Assembly (NCBI GenBank): GCA_947379965.1
Contig: CANCPC010000001.1
Location: 1 to 64,000 of the forward strand
Length of the DNA stretch: 64,000 nucleotides
DNA from: Flavobacteriaceae bacterium
GTDB lineage: Bacteria > Bacteroidota > Bacteroidia > Flavobacteriales > Flavobacteriaceae
Direction of reading: 5' to 3'
The notes under the pieces are model-generated. The model was given only the letters and a program-made list of their open reading frames with translations. It ran no database searches and was not told the origin of the DNA. A program made the translations under genes and the position numbers. Shown one piece after another: positions 44,688-54,205 of this stretch; position 1 is the stretch's first letter; each line of letters starts with the position of its first letter.

Positions 44688-45039
44688 TAACACTTACTAT
44701 AGGCAATGCTGTCAAATTTATTTTACGATATAAATAGAATATTTGAAATTTAAATTTTTTATAAAAATTAGGCGTTTAATTAATAAATAAAAAATTAGAG
44801 CGCCAATCTTTAACAAAATCAATAATTATTGAGATATCTCTCACTAATTACAGCAGCTGATACTTTTAGAATATAATAGAATAACCTATACAAATATTGA
44901 TTAATTGTTAGTTTTTTTAGAATTAGAAAGAAAAAAACAATTCATTTTTTTTCAAAAAAAATATAAAAAAATATTTTACCTATTAAAAAATTTATATCTT
45001 TGCCACGAATTAATAATTAACCTTTTATAATAAAGTAAG
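44688..45039 (+). promoter_or_regulatory. Intergenic region with promoter of the small lipoprotein gene
   Basis: No gene is visible in these 352 bp, which are extremely AT-rich. A strong TAnnTTTG match, TATCTTTG, lies at 44995-45002, 37 nt before the lipoprotein ATG, preceded by long A/T tracts that could act as an upstream activating element. Confidence 0.5.
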
Positions 45040-45234
45040 ATGAAAAAAGTATTTTTAAGTTTAGCCGTTGTTGCTGTGTTGACTGTTGTTTCTTGTAAAA
45101 AAGCTGAAGCTCCTGTAGAAGCTGCTCCTGCTGTTGACACTACTGCTGTAGCTGTTGATACTGCTAAAGCTGCTGTTGATACTACTCAAGTTGCTGCTCC
45201 AGCTACTGAAACTGCTGCTACACCAGCTAAGTAA
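45040..45234 (+). CDS. Small alanine/valine/threonine-rich lipoprotein
   Basis: A 64-residue protein with a lipoprotein signal ending in TVVSC (cysteine at residue 19), followed by KKAEAP. The mature part is low complexity, built of Ala, Val, Thr, Pro, Asp and Glu, with a repeated AVDT motif (three copies) and no predicted fold. It has a strong promoter-like upstream region and a strong terminator, so it is probably well expressed alone. Codon use is uniform (mostly GCT for Ala). I do not know a function; a structural or spacer role in the outer envelope is a guess. Confidence 0.8.
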   Translation: MKKVFLSLAVVAVLTVVSCKKAEAPVEAAPAVDTTAVAVDTAKAAVDTTQVAAPATETAATPAK

Positions 45235-45253
45235 TTCTAAATTACAAAAAAAT

Positions 45254-45283
45254 AAAGCTACGCGATGCGTAGCTTTTTTTTTG
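45254..45283 (+). terminator. Strong Rho-independent terminator of the small lipoprotein gene
   Basis: AAGCTACGC and GCGTAGCTT form a perfect 9-bp stem with a 3-nt loop, followed by a run of T residues on the plus strand. Confidence 0.9.
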
Positions 45284-45460
45284 TGCCTTATATTTCCTAA
45301 ATTAATAGTTTAGTTGTTGAAAATTTTTAAAAAGCGTTATAAAGAAAGAATCATAATCTTAAAGTTTAGATCATTGCTTTTTATTGACTAAATTAAATTT
45401 ACAAACAGATTTCAAAATTGATTTAACAATTTAATCTTGAAAACATTTGGCTGAAAGGCA

Positions 45461-45503
45461 TAAAAAAAACCGCAAAGAATTAACAATTAAGTCTTTACGG
45501 TTT
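45461..45503 (-). terminator. Terminator of the tRNA-Gly/tRNA-Leu unit
   Basis: AAACCGTAAAGA and TCTTTGCGGTTT pair on the minus strand (one mismatch) and are followed by eight T residues. It lies 8 bp after tRNA-Leu. Confidence 0.85.
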
Positions 45504-45510
45504 AACTAAG

Positions 45511-45596
45511 TACTCAGAGCGGGACTTGAACCCGCACGAACATTGCTGTTCACTGGATTTTAAGTCCAGCGTGTCTACCAATTTCACCATCCGAGC
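45511..45596 (-). tRNA. tRNA-Leu (anticodon TAA)
   Basis: An 86-nt class II tRNA on the minus strand with a long variable arm (GAACAGCAATGTTC), anticodon stem CTGGA/TCCAG with loop CTTAAAA (anticodon TAA) and T arm GCGGG-TTCAAGT-CCCGC. The acceptor stem has a G-T first pair. Confidence 0.93.
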
Positions 45597-45609
45597 AGTA
45601 TGGTTTTTG

Positions 45610-45682
45610 AGCGAAAAACGGGGCTCGAACCCGCGACCTCGACCTTGGCAAGGTCGCGCTCTACCAACTGAGCTATTTTCGC
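45610..45682 (-). tRNA. tRNA-Gly (anticodon GCC)
   Basis: A 73-nt cloverleaf with acceptor GCGAAAA/TTTTCGC, anticodon stem CGACC/GGTCG with loop TTGCCAA (anticodon GCC) and T loop GTTCGAG. It lies 13 bp upstream of tRNA-Leu, so both probably come from one transcript. Confidence 0.95.
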
Positions 45683-45828
45683 ATATTCAATCTTAAATAG
45701 AGCACAATACTTGTGCCATATTGCGGATGCAAATTTAATACATTAATTCGATTACACAAGCCTTTTTTGCAAAAAATATGAAGATAAAAGTTAACGTTCT
45801 GAAAACCTAAACTTTAAAAAAAATAATG

Positions 45829-48435
45829 CTATTTTTTAGTCAACATCCTTTTAATTTCGTTTAGTTTCATTAAAGCTTCCATCGGAGTAATTGTATTAAT
45901 ATCTAAACCTAAAATTTCTTCTTTTATTTCCTCAAGTAATGGATCGTCTAGATTAAAGAAACTCATTTGCATTTCATCTTTATTCGACTTGATTCCGTTC
46001 AATACTTCGCTTGAATGTTCTTTTTCTAACTTTTTTAATAATTTCTGAGCTTTCAGAATGACAATTTGCGGCATTCCTGCCATTTTAGCCACGTGAATTC
46101 CAAAACTATGCGCACTTCCTCCTTTAACTAATTTACGAATGAAAAGCACTGTATCTTTTAGTTCTTTTACTGAGACATTATAATTTTGGATTCGGGTTAA
46201 AGATTCACTCATCTCATTCAACTCGTGATAATGAGTTGCAAACAGTGTTTTGGGTTTCGAAGGATGCTCGTGAAGAAACTCGGCAATAGCCCATGCAATA
46301 GAAATACCGTCATATGTGCTTGTTCCTCGACCTATTTCATCCAACAAAACTAAACTTCGATCTGAAATATTATTCAAGATAGAAGCTGTTTCGTTCATTT
46401 CGACCATAAAAGTAGATTCCCCCATCGAAATATTGTCACTTGCCCCTACTCTAGTAAAAATTTTATCTACTATTCCCATTCTTACGCTATCCGCGGGAAC
46501 AAAACTTCCCATTTGAGCCAATAGAACTATTAAGGCCGTTTGACGTAAAATAGCTGACTTTCCAGACATATTGGGACCAGTAATCATAATTAATTGTTGT
46601 GTTTCTCTATCCAAAAAAACATCATTAGCAATATAGGGAATACCAACAGGTAATTGTCTTTCGATAACAGGATGTCTTCCGTTTTTGATATCCATTTCGA
46701 AAGTATCGTCAAGATATGGGCAAACATATTTGTTTTCGATGGCTAGTTGAGTGAAAGAACATAAGCAATCCAATTGTGCCACAAAATTAGCATTCATTTG
46801 AACTGGTTTTATGTACGTAGATATCCAACTAACCAATTGTTCGAATAATTCGGATTCAATTTTGTGAATTTTTTCTTCGGCACCGAGAATTTTTGTTTCA
46901 TATTCTTTTAATTCTTCGGTAATATAACGCTCTGCATTAACTAAAGTTTGCTTTCGAATCCATTCTGGCGGGACTTTATCTTTGTGAGTATTTCGAACTT
47001 CAATGTAATAACCAAACACATTATTAAATGATATTTTCAAGGATGAAATTCCTGTACGTTGTGATTCGCGTTTTTCAATTCCTTCTAAAAATTCTTTTCC
47101 CGAAGTAGAAATTGCTCGTAAATCATCGAGTTCTTGATGGATTCCTTTGGCAATGACATTTCCTTTGGCTACAGCCACAGGAGCATCTTGATTTAAAGTA
47201 GATTTTATTTTTTCACGCAATAAATCACAACTATGTAGACTATCTCCAATAGTTTTAACGGCTTCTTGCGGACTTTGTAAAGCCAATGTTTTTATTGGAA
47301 TAATTGCATCTAAAGATTCTTTTAGGCTAACTATTTCTCTTGGAGAAACTTTTCCCGTTGCAATTTTCGATATCAAACGCTCTAAATCCGAAATTTGTTT
47401 TATTTGTTGTTGAATTCCGTTTAGAACTTCACGATTTTCATTCAGATACACAACCACCTGATGGCGATTTCTAATTTTGTTTTTGTCTTTTAAAGGCAAA
47501 GCCAACCATCTTTTGAGCAAACGACCTCCCATTGGCGAAAGTGTTTTATCAATAATATCAAGAAGCGTAACCGCGTTAGGATTGTAACTATGGTATAATT
47601 CGAGATTGCGAATTGTAAAACGATCCATCCATACGTATTCGTCCTCGGCAATGCGTTGTATAGTCGTAATATGCTGTAATTTATTATGTTGTGTTTCAGA
47701 TAAATAATACAAAATCGCCCCAGAAGCTATAATTCCTTCCTGCAATTCCTCGATTCCAAAACCTTTAAGCGATACCGTTTGAAAATGTTTTGTAAGGGTT
47801 TCAAAGGCATAATCTCCTTTGTAAATCCAATCTTCTAAATAAAAATTATGATAATCATCACCAAAAGTTTCCCGAAAAAGGTTTTTGTTATTTTTAGGAA
47901 TAAGTACTTCACTTGGATTAAAATTTTGAAGTAACTTATCAATATATTCTGCATTACCTTGAGACGTTAAAAATTCCCCTGTGGAAATATCTAAAAAAGA
48001 AATCCCAATTGATTTATTGGCAAAAAATAGTGCTGCCAAAAAGTTATTTGTTTTAGAACTTAAAACCTCATCATTCATCGAAACACCAGGAGTCACTAAT
48101 TCAGTAACGCCTCGTTTTACAATAGTTTTAGTCATTTTTGGATCTTCAAGTTGGTCACAAATTGCTACCCGCAGTCCAGCTTTTACCAATTTTGGCAAAT
48201 AGGTATTAATGGAATGATGTGGAAAACCTGCCAGAGCAGTTTCTGTTTCGGAACCGGCCCCTCTTTTGGTTAATGTTATTCCAAGAATTTTAGATGCGCG
48301 AACAGCATCTTCGCCAAAAGTTTCATAAAAATCACCCACTCGAAACAACAAACAAGCATCAGGATATTTCCTTTTAATCTCGTTATATTGCTTCATTAAA
48401 GGGGTTTCTTTGACTATTTTTTCTTTAGATGACAA
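45829..48435 (-). CDS. mutS: DNA mismatch repair protein MutS
   Basis: Recognises mispaired bases and starts mismatch repair with MutL. The mismatch-binding domain has DFYETFGEDA near residue 37, where phenylalanine and glutamate contact the mispair. The ABC-type ATPase has Walker A GPNMSGKSAILRQ near 622, Walker B VLLDEIGRGTSTYDG, and ATHYHELNEM. The length of 868 residues is usual. The C-terminal stretch ends in EALMKLNEIKRML. It is alone; mutL is not in the window. Confidence 0.97.
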   Translation of the reverse strand: MSSKEKIVKETPLMKQYNEIKRKYPDACLLFRVGDFYETFGEDAVRASKILGITLTKRGAGSETETALAGFPHHSINTYLPKLVKAGLRVAICDQLEDPKMTKTIVKRGVTELVTPGVSMNDEVLSSKTNNFLAALFFANKSIGISFLDISTGEFLTSQGNAEYIDKLLQNFNPSEVLIPKNNKNLFRETFGDDYHNFYLEDWIYKGDYAFETLTKHFQTVSLKGFGIEELQEGIIASGAILYYLSETQHNKLQHITTIQRIAEDEYVWMDRFTIRNLELYHSYNPNAVTLLDIIDKTLSPMGGRLLKRWLALPLKDKNKIRNRHQVVVYLNENREVLNGIQQQIKQISDLERLISKIATGKVSPREIVSLKESLDAIIPIKTLALQSPQEAVKTIGDSLHSCDLLREKIKSTLNQDAPVAVAKGNVIAKGIHQELDDLRAISTSGKEFLEGIEKRESQRTGISSLKISFNNVFGYYIEVRNTHKDKVPPEWIRKQTLVNAERYITEELKEYETKILGAEEKIHKIESELFEQLVSWISTYIKPVQMNANFVAQLDCLCSFTQLAIENKYVCPYLDDTFEMDIKNGRHPVIERQLPVGIPYIANDVFLDRETQQLIMITGPNMSGKSAILRQTALIVLLAQMGSFVPADSVRMGIVDKIFTRVGASDNISMGESTFMVEMNETASILNNISDRSLVLLDEIGRGTSTYDGISIAWAIAEFLHEHPSKPKTLFATHYHELNEMSESLTRIQNYNVSVKELKDTVLFIRKLVKGGSAHSFGIHVAKMAGMPQIVILKAQKLLKKLEKEHSSEVLNGIKSNKDEMQMSFFNLDDPLLEEIKEEILGLDINTITPMEALMKLNEIKRMLTKK

Positions 48436-48565
48436 AACTTACTATTTAAAATTTACTAGAAAGCGAATTTATAGATTTTATGGTGAATAATTATCACTCA
48501 TGAAATTTAAAATATTTATAAACTATATTTAAGAGAAATTTAGCATAGATTTTTAATTTTTTGTA

Positions 48566-48573
48566 TAAATTTG
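48566..48573 (+). promoter_or_regulatory. Candidate -7 element of the DUF1573 gene
   Basis: TAAATTTG matches TAnnTTTG and lies 25 nt before the ATG. Confidence 0.45.
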
Positions 48574-48598
48574 TACAACTAACATAAAAAAAATAAAG

Positions 48599-49072
48599 AT
48601 GAAAAAAATAGTTACACTTTCAATTGCGCTTTTAGGATTTGCTTTTTCGAATGCACAAGAAACTGCAAAAATTTCAAAACCAACAAAAAAAGCAACTGTA
48701 AAAACTGCCGTTGTATCTAAAGTAGAAGGAGCTGGAATGGTTTTTGACACAGAAACAATAGATTACGGAACCATTGCACATAACTCTGAACCAAACCGTA
48801 AATTTGAATTTACTAACAATGGCAACAAAGCATTAATCATCACAAATACTCAAGGATCTTGTGGATGTACAGTACCTACAACTCCTAAAGAACCAATCGC
48901 ACCAGGTGCAAGAGGAGTTATTGGCGTAAGATATGCTACAGACAGAGTAGGTCCTTTTGAAAAAACAGTTACTGTTTCATCTAATGCTGAAGGAATGCCA
49001 TCAAAACAACTTAAAATCAAAGGTACTGTTTTACCAGATCCAACTCCTGCAACTCCTGCAACAAAAAGCTAA
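48599..49072 (+). CDS. Secreted DUF1573 protein
   Basis: A 157-residue exported protein with a signal peptide ending in FSNAQ. After a lysine-rich linker comes one DUF1573 domain (about 48-145): VFDTETIDYGTIAHNSE, FEFTNNGNKALIITN, the conserved cysteine pair in SCGCTVP, and KTVTVSSNAEG. The fold resembles immunoglobulin-like ASPM/SPD-2/hydin domains. DUF1573 proteins are very common and often abundant in Bacteroidetes, with no agreed function. It has its own promoter and terminator. Confidence 0.88.
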   Translation: MKKIVTLSIALLGFAFSNAQETAKISKPTKKATVKTAVVSKVEGAGMVFDTETIDYGTIAHNSEPNRKFEFTNNGNKALIITNTQGSCGCTVPTTPKEPIAPGARGVIGVRYATDRVGPFEKTVTVSSNAEGMPSKQLKIKGTVLPDPTPATPATKS

Positions 49073-49092
49073 ATTCTTTAAAGAATTAACAT

Positions 49093-49125
49093 AAAGGCTT
49101 CCTAAAACTAGGAAGCCTTTTTTAT
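49093..49125 (+). terminator. Terminator after the DUF1573 gene
   Basis: AAAGGCTTCCT and AGGAAGCCTTT form a perfect 11-bp stem with a 6-nt loop, followed by T residues. Confidence 0.9.
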
Positions 49126-49142
49126 AACTTACAACTACTACG

Positions 49143-49679
49143 ATGCGAAAGCTAGAAAACAGCGAACTCGAGAGAAAATCTATAGAAGCTTTTAAAGAAG
49201 CTGAAAAAACACCAATTAGCATTGTTTTAGATGATATTAGGAGTTTACATAATATCGGTTCAGTATTTAGAACTGCAGATGCTTTTTTGATTGAAAAAAT
49301 ATATTTATGCGGCATAACAGCAATTCCTCCCAACAAGGAAATTAATAAAACTGCACTTGGCGCTACCGAAACAGTTTCATGGGAATATAATCCCGATGTT
49401 CTAGAAATTATCAAAAAGCTAAAAGAAGAAAATATAGCGGTACTTGCTATCGAACAAGTAGAAAATTCAATTTTTCTACAAGACTATAAAATAGAAAAAA
49501 ATAAAAAATACGCCTTAGTTTTCGGAAACGAGGTGCATGGGGTTTCTCAAGAAGCTGTTGCAATATGCAATGGCAGCATCGAAATTCCGCAATTAGGAAC
49601 CAAACATTCTTTGAACATTTCGGTTAGTGCAGGAATAGTGGTTTGGGATTTATTTAAAAAAATGAAATGGAATTTGTAG
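49143..49679 (+). CDS. SpoU/TrmH-family RNA methyltransferase
   Basis: A 178-residue SPOUT-fold enzyme that methylates 2'-O of a nucleotide in tRNA or rRNA. The three family motifs are present: motif 1 NIGSVFRTAD near residue 37, motif 2 ALVFGNEVHGVS near 126, and motif 3 IEIPQLGTKHSLNISVSAGI near 150 (knot region, split here as IPQLGTKHSLN and VSAGI). It has only the catalytic domain. The substrate (for example TrmL-like or TrmH-like) cannot be told from sequence. Confidence 0.9.
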   Translation: MRKLENSELERKSIEAFKEAEKTPISIVLDDIRSLHNIGSVFRTADAFLIEKIYLCGITAIPPNKEINKTALGATETVSWEYNPDVLEIIKKLKEENIAVLAIEQVENSIFLQDYKIEKNKKYALVFGNEVHGVSQEAVAICNGSIEIPQLGTKHSLNISVSAGIVVWDLFKKMKWNL

Positions 49680-49727
49680 ATTTAACTCATAATTGACCTA
49701 ATTATTTTTTTTGTAAATTAATCTGTT

Positions 49728-52700
49728 ATGAAAAAACTACTTTTTGTTGTTTTATTATTATCTAATTTTTTTGGACACTCTCAATATACATTAATACCAG
49801 ATATTAATTTTGAAAAAGCATTAATTAATAGACTTATTGACACCGGTATACCTGACGGAAAAGTACAAACTTCAAATATTATTGGATTGACTGATTTGAG
49901 TTTGACTGGAGAAAACATTACAAATTTAACTGGCATACAAAGTTTTGTTAGCTTAAAAAATTTACAGTGTGGCCAAAATTTATTTACTAGTATCGACCTA
50001 TCAAAAAACACTTCTTTGGAAAATTTAGATTGTACGATTAATAAATTAACTAGTTTAGATATTAGCAAAAATTTAAAGTTGACCAATTTGGCTTGTGAAG
50101 GCAGTCCATTAACAAACCTAGATGTTTCAAAAAATACCGCCTTGAAATACTTAAATTGTGGAGGAAGTCAATTAACATCCCTAGATGTTTCTAAAAATAC
50201 AGCTCTGGGATTGTTAATTTGCAGAAATAATCAATTGACAAGTTTAGATGTTTCAAATAATAAATCACTGCTTTATCTTGAATGTTTTTATAATAATTTA
50301 ATCCATCTAAATTTAAAAAACGGGAATAATGTTGCAATGGGAGAAGGAGGGGTATTATTACAATTTAATCCAAACCTAAGCTGCGTACAAGTTGACAACA
50401 AAGCGTATTCTGATGCAAATTGGTCAACACGTAAAGACGCTACAACCAGTTTTTCTGAAGATTGCAGCAAAATAGCCGCTATAGCTCCGCCAATAATTAC
50501 TGCAACAGGAAATCAAACTTATTGCCCAGGAACTTCTTTACCTATTGTCGAAAATATATCAATAACAAACGACCCGTCAGAACCATCAACAGATGCTATT
50601 TATATTCAAATATCTTCAGGTTATATTATAGGCCAAGATCAATTAATATTAGCTAATGCAGGCTTACACTCTTCGATTACAACAAGCTGGGATGCTAATG
50701 CAGGAAAACTAAAATTATATAGTCCTAGTGGCGCTAAAATTCTATACAAAGATTTTGAAACTGCAATTAAAGATGTTCAATTTAGTAGTTTTTCCGCAAC
50801 AGCTTCTGGAATACGATCCTTTTCAATAACTATTGGTCAAGCGAACTATTTACCGAGAAACAAACATTTTTATCGATACATTTCTAGCCCAGGTATCTAT
50901 TGGAAGGATGCTAAAGTAGAAGCTGAATCCCAAGCAAAATATTATTATGGATTACATGGCTATTTAGCAACACTAACATCTGCAGATGAAGCTCAATTAT
51001 CAGGAACACAAGCACTGGGCACTGGGTGGATTGGCGGTAGTGATGAAGCAGAAGAAGGAACTTGGAAATGGGTAACAGGTCCTGAAGGATTAGAAAACGG
51101 AGGAACAGGTACGGTTTTTTGGTATGGAACAAATTCAGGATATAGTCCAAGTCCAATCAATTTTGCCTTTTGGAATAATAATGAACCCAATGATTCTAAT
51201 GGTAGCTTAAATGGAATTGGTGAAGATTACGCACATATTACCAACCCGAATTTGTCAGGAGCAATAAGAGGATCTTGGAATGATTTACCTAATACAGGAG
51301 GTTCTGGTTTATATGCTCCACAAGGATATATTGTAGAATATGGAGGAATTATTCCTGGCGATGTTGATGATATTCATATTTCTGCAAGTACTTCTTTAAC
51401 AATAGCAAAAATTACAACTATAACTCCAAATGTTACCATTTGTGAAACATCAACTACTATGCTTCAAGCGAGTTCTACAACTGGAGTAATAAACTGGTAT
51501 GATGCTGCAACTGGTGGAAACTTATTAAAAAACAATAGTTCAAATTATACAACTCCTCCACTCTCCACAACAACTACTTTTTTTGTTGACAATGGTTGTT
51601 CTGTTAGAAAGCCAATCACAGTAACTGTCGAACCATTACCTATTGCAAATATTGTAACAATCCCCAGAAAATGTGATGACAATCAAGATGGAATAGTCAC
51701 TTTTGACACAAGCAATCTTGAATCAAATTTATTAAACGGACAAAGTCTTTCTAATGTTAGCGTTTCTTATTTTGACCAAAATAATGCAACATTACCAAGT
51801 CCATTTCCTGCTAGTTTCACAACAAAATCGCAAATTATAAAAGCCGTTATAACAAACAAAACGAGTTTAAAATGTTCGGCAGCAACAAATATTCAATTTA
51901 TTGTAGATGTATTACCACAAGCTTTTAGTGTTCCCGCATCATTAACAACAACATGTGATGACGAACCAAACCCAATAAATCAAGACGGAAAATTTGCATT
52001 CGACACATCGACATTCGAATCAATACTATTAGGAACTCAAAGTGGAATGGAGGTAACTTATACTTTACAAAACGGAACTATACTTTCTACTTTATCACCC
52101 ACTTTTGTAACAGGAACACAAGATGTTTTAGTAACCGTTACAAATCCATCAAATACAAACTGCACCGCAACAACAACTTTACATTTTGTCGTAAATCCTT
52201 TGCCTATTGTCAATGATGTAACTATCATTCAATGCGATAGTGATTTGGTCCCTGACGGGAAAACTTTTTTTAATTTGAATGTAAAAAATGATCAAATTTC
52301 TACAAATTATATAAACGAGGATTTTACCTTTTACACTTCACAATCAGGAGCTAATATAGGAATACTTTCGCCCGATTTAATTCTAAATGAATTAGCTTTC
52401 GAAAACACAACTGCATCGATAATGGAAGTATGGACGAGAGTCACCAATAAAATTACAGGTTGTTTTAGTATTGCTAAATTAATATTAAAAGTTCCAGCAA
52501 CTAATCTTCTGTCCACTTATAAAATTGAAGTTCCGCCTGTTTGTGATGATTTTATAGACTCTAATAACGATAATAGAGATGGGATTTCAACTTTTGATTT
52601 TTACTGGACAAAAGCAAAAATATTAGAACAACTGGCAAATCAAAATTACACAATAAATTACTTTCGTAACAAAATCGATGCCTTATCTCAACTCAATCCT

Positions 52701-54140
52701 ATTACTGATATTTCAAAATACAGAAATACTGGTTATCCTAAATCACAAGATATATGGGTAAGAGTAGAAAGCAGCATAGATAATGCGTGTGTTGGTTTAG
52801 GACCTTATATTACTTTAAAAGTTGAGGCATTGCCTTTTGCAAATCCAGTAAATATTCCTAGAAAATGTGATGACAATCAGGATGGAATAGTCACTTTTGA
52901 CACATCCAATTTAGAATCAACTTTAATAGGGACAAATCAATTTTATCCCATTATTGTAAAATATTTTGACCAAAATAACAACCCGTTACCAAGTCCTTTT
53001 CCTGCTAGTTTTACAACAAAATCTCAAGTTATAAAAGCTGTTGTAACAAACAACACAACTTTAAAATGTTATGATGAAACTAAAATTCAATTTATAGTTG
53101 ATGTTTTGCCACAAGCATTTCCGGTTGCTTCTAGCCTAACAACTGTTTGCGATGACGAATTAGATCCTTTGAATCAAGACGGAAAATATGCATTTGACAC
53201 TTCAACATTCGAAGCAACTATTCTAGGTGGTCAAACAGGAAAGACAGTAAAATACATAGATGGAAATGGAAATCAATTACCTAGCCCGCTTCCTAATCCG
53301 TTTAAAACAGGAACCCAAAATGTAGTAGCGACAGTATTAAATCCTGCTAATACTTCTTGCACATCAACAACACAATTAAATTTTGTTGTAAATCCTCTTC
53401 CAAAAATCAATTTGAATACCAATGGCAACGAAAATAAGTTGGTTTGTTCTAATGATCCTACTTTTTCTGTTCTACTTGATGCAGGAATTCAAGACAATTC
53501 ATCACCAAACGATTATACTTATACATGGTCAAAAGACGGTATTATTTTAGGTAAAAAACCAGAATTATCCGTAAATAAAAAGGGCACTTATACCTTAGAA
53601 GTAAAAAATTCCTTTGACTGTAGCCGATTACGAAACATTACTGTGAATGCCTCAGATATTGCTAAAATTGAAACTATTGAAATTATAGATATGACTGATG
53701 TCAATACGGTTACCGTAAATGTAACCGGGCCAGGGAAATATGAATATAGTATAGATGACCCTGTTGGTTTTTGGCAAGACTCTAATTTCTTTGCTAATGT
53801 GCCTTCAGGAATTCACGATGTTTATATAAAGGATAAAAATGGCTGTGGCTATGTTAGCAAAACAATTGCCGTTATTGGAGCGCCAAAATTCTTCACTCCA
53901 AACAATGATGGCTATAACGATTATTGGAGTATAAAAGGCGTGAATGAAACTTTCAATTCTAAATCTATAATCTATATTTTTGATCGATATGGAAAACTTA
54001 TAAAACAGTGGGCCCCTTATTTAAACCAAGGCTGGGATGGTACTTATAACGGATCGCCTTTGCCTGCAGATGATTATTGGTTTACGCTAAAACTAGAAGA
54101 TGGCCGAGAAACAAATGGTCATTTTAGCTTGAAACGATAG
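49728..54140 (+). CDS. Giant T9SS cargo: LRR, C-type lectin-like and repeated modules
   Basis: A 1470-residue secreted protein. A signal peptide ends in FFGHSQ. Residues of about 50-200 are leucine-rich repeats of roughly 21 residues (LTSLDVSKNTAL type). A beta module (about 255-375) precedes a C-type lectin-like domain (about 380-540: WIGGSDEAEEGTWKW, FWNNNEPND, YIVEYGG). An Ig-like module with INWYDAATGGN follows, then two copies of a paired module built on PRKCDDNQDGIVTFDTSN and FDTSTFE. Residues 1385-1470 are a type B T9SS sorting domain (FFTPNNDGYNDYW, IYIFDRYGKLI, GWDGTYNG, DDYWFTLKL, GHFSLKR). It is predicted to be exported by T9SS; the lectin fold and repeats suggest adhesion to glycans or surfaces. 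Confidence 0.9.
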   Translation: MKKLLFVVLLLSNFFGHSQYTLIPDINFEKALINRLIDTGIPDGKVQTSNIIGLTDLSLTGENITNLTGIQSFVSLKNLQCGQNLFTSIDLSKNTSLENLDCTINKLTSLDISKNLKLTNLACEGSPLTNLDVSKNTALKYLNCGGSQLTSLDVSKNTALGLLICRNNQLTSLDVSNNKSLLYLECFYNNLIHLNLKNGNNVAMGEGGVLLQFNPNLSCVQVDNKAYSDANWSTRKDATTSFSEDCSKIAAIAPPIITATGNQTYCPGTSLPIVENISITNDPSEPSTDAIYIQISSGYIIGQDQLILANAGLHSSITTSWDANAGKLKLYSPSGAKILYKDFETAIKDVQFSSFSATASGIRSFSITIGQANYLPRNKHFYRYISSPGIYWKDAKVEAESQAKYYYGLHGYLATLTSADEAQLSGTQALGTGWIGGSDEAEEGTWKWVTGPEGLENGGTGTVFWYGTNSGYSPSPINFAFWNNNEPNDSNGSLNGIGEDYAHITNPNLSGAIRGSWNDLPNTGGSGLYAPQGYIVEYGGIIPGDVDDIHISASTSLTIAKITTITPNVTICETSTTMLQASSTTGVINWYDAATGGNLLKNNSSNYTTPPLSTTTTFFVDNGCSVRKPITVTVEPLPIANIVTIPRKCDDNQDGIVTFDTSNLESNLLNGQSLSNVSVSYFDQNNATLPSPFPASFTTKSQIIKAVITNKTSLKCSAATNIQFIVDVLPQAFSVPASLTTTCDDEPNPINQDGKFAFDTSTFESILLGTQSGMEVTYTLQNGTILSTLSPTFVTGTQDVLVTVTNPSNTNCTATTTLHFVVNPLPIVNDVTIIQCDSDLVPDGKTFFNLNVKNDQISTNYINEDFTFYTSQSGANIGILSPDLILNELAFENTTASIMEVWTRVTNKITGCFSIAKLILKVPATNLLSTYKIEVPPVCDDFIDSNNDNRDGISTFDFYWTKAKILEQLANQNYTINYFRNKIDALSQLNPITDISKYRNTGYPKSQDIWVRVESSIDNACVGLGPYITLKVEALPFANPVNIPRKCDDNQDGIVTFDTSNLESTLIGTNQFYPIIVKYFDQNNNPLPSPFPASFTTKSQVIKAVVTNNTTLKCYDETKIQFIVDVLPQAFPVASSLTTVCDDELDPLNQDGKYAFDTSTFEATILGGQTGKTVKYIDGNGNQLPSPLPNPFKTGTQNVVATVLNPANTSCTSTTQLNFVVNPLPKINLNTNGNENKLVCSNDPTFSVLLDAGIQDNSSPNDYTYTWSKDGIILGKKPELSVNKKGTYTLEVKNSFDCSRLRNITVNASDIAKIETIEIIDMTDVNTVTVNVTGPGKYEYSIDDPVGFWQDSNFFANVPSGIHDVYIKDKNGCGYVSKTIAVIGAPKFFTPNNDGYNDYWSIKGVNETFNSKSIIYIFDRYGKLIKQWAPYLNQGWDGTYNGSPLPADDYWFTLKLEDGRETNGHFSLKR
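51650..53400 (+). repeat. Intragenic duplicated module pair in the giant lectin gene
   Basis: The segment from about 51650 to 52205 and that from about 52850 to 53400 encode matching module pairs. Nucleotide identity is high in stretches, for example the codons for KCDDNQDGIVTFDTSN at 51669 and 52862 and for PSPFPASFTTKSQ. Each unit has two halves, one beginning with PRKCDDNQDG and the other with a CDDE-x-x-P/D-x-NQDGK segment. An unrelated-looking module of about 210 codons separates the copies. Confidence 0.7.
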
Positions 54141-54205
54141 GTATTCAATTGCTATAAATAAGTAAATATTCCAATAGTATTATAGAAAATTAACAATTTT
54201 AAGAA

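Noticed and set aside
45511-45682. tRNA cluster as an integration site of a mobile element
   Set aside because: No integrase, no repeated tRNA 3' end and no foreign gene block lie next to it.
50700-51190. Minus-strand frames inside the lectin gene
   Set aside because: They are shadows of a gene with clear domain content on the plus strand.
51650-53400. Regularly spaced repeats that might suggest a CRISPR array
   Set aside because: The repeats are long, in frame, protein-coding and not separated by unique spacers of constant length. No cas gene is present.
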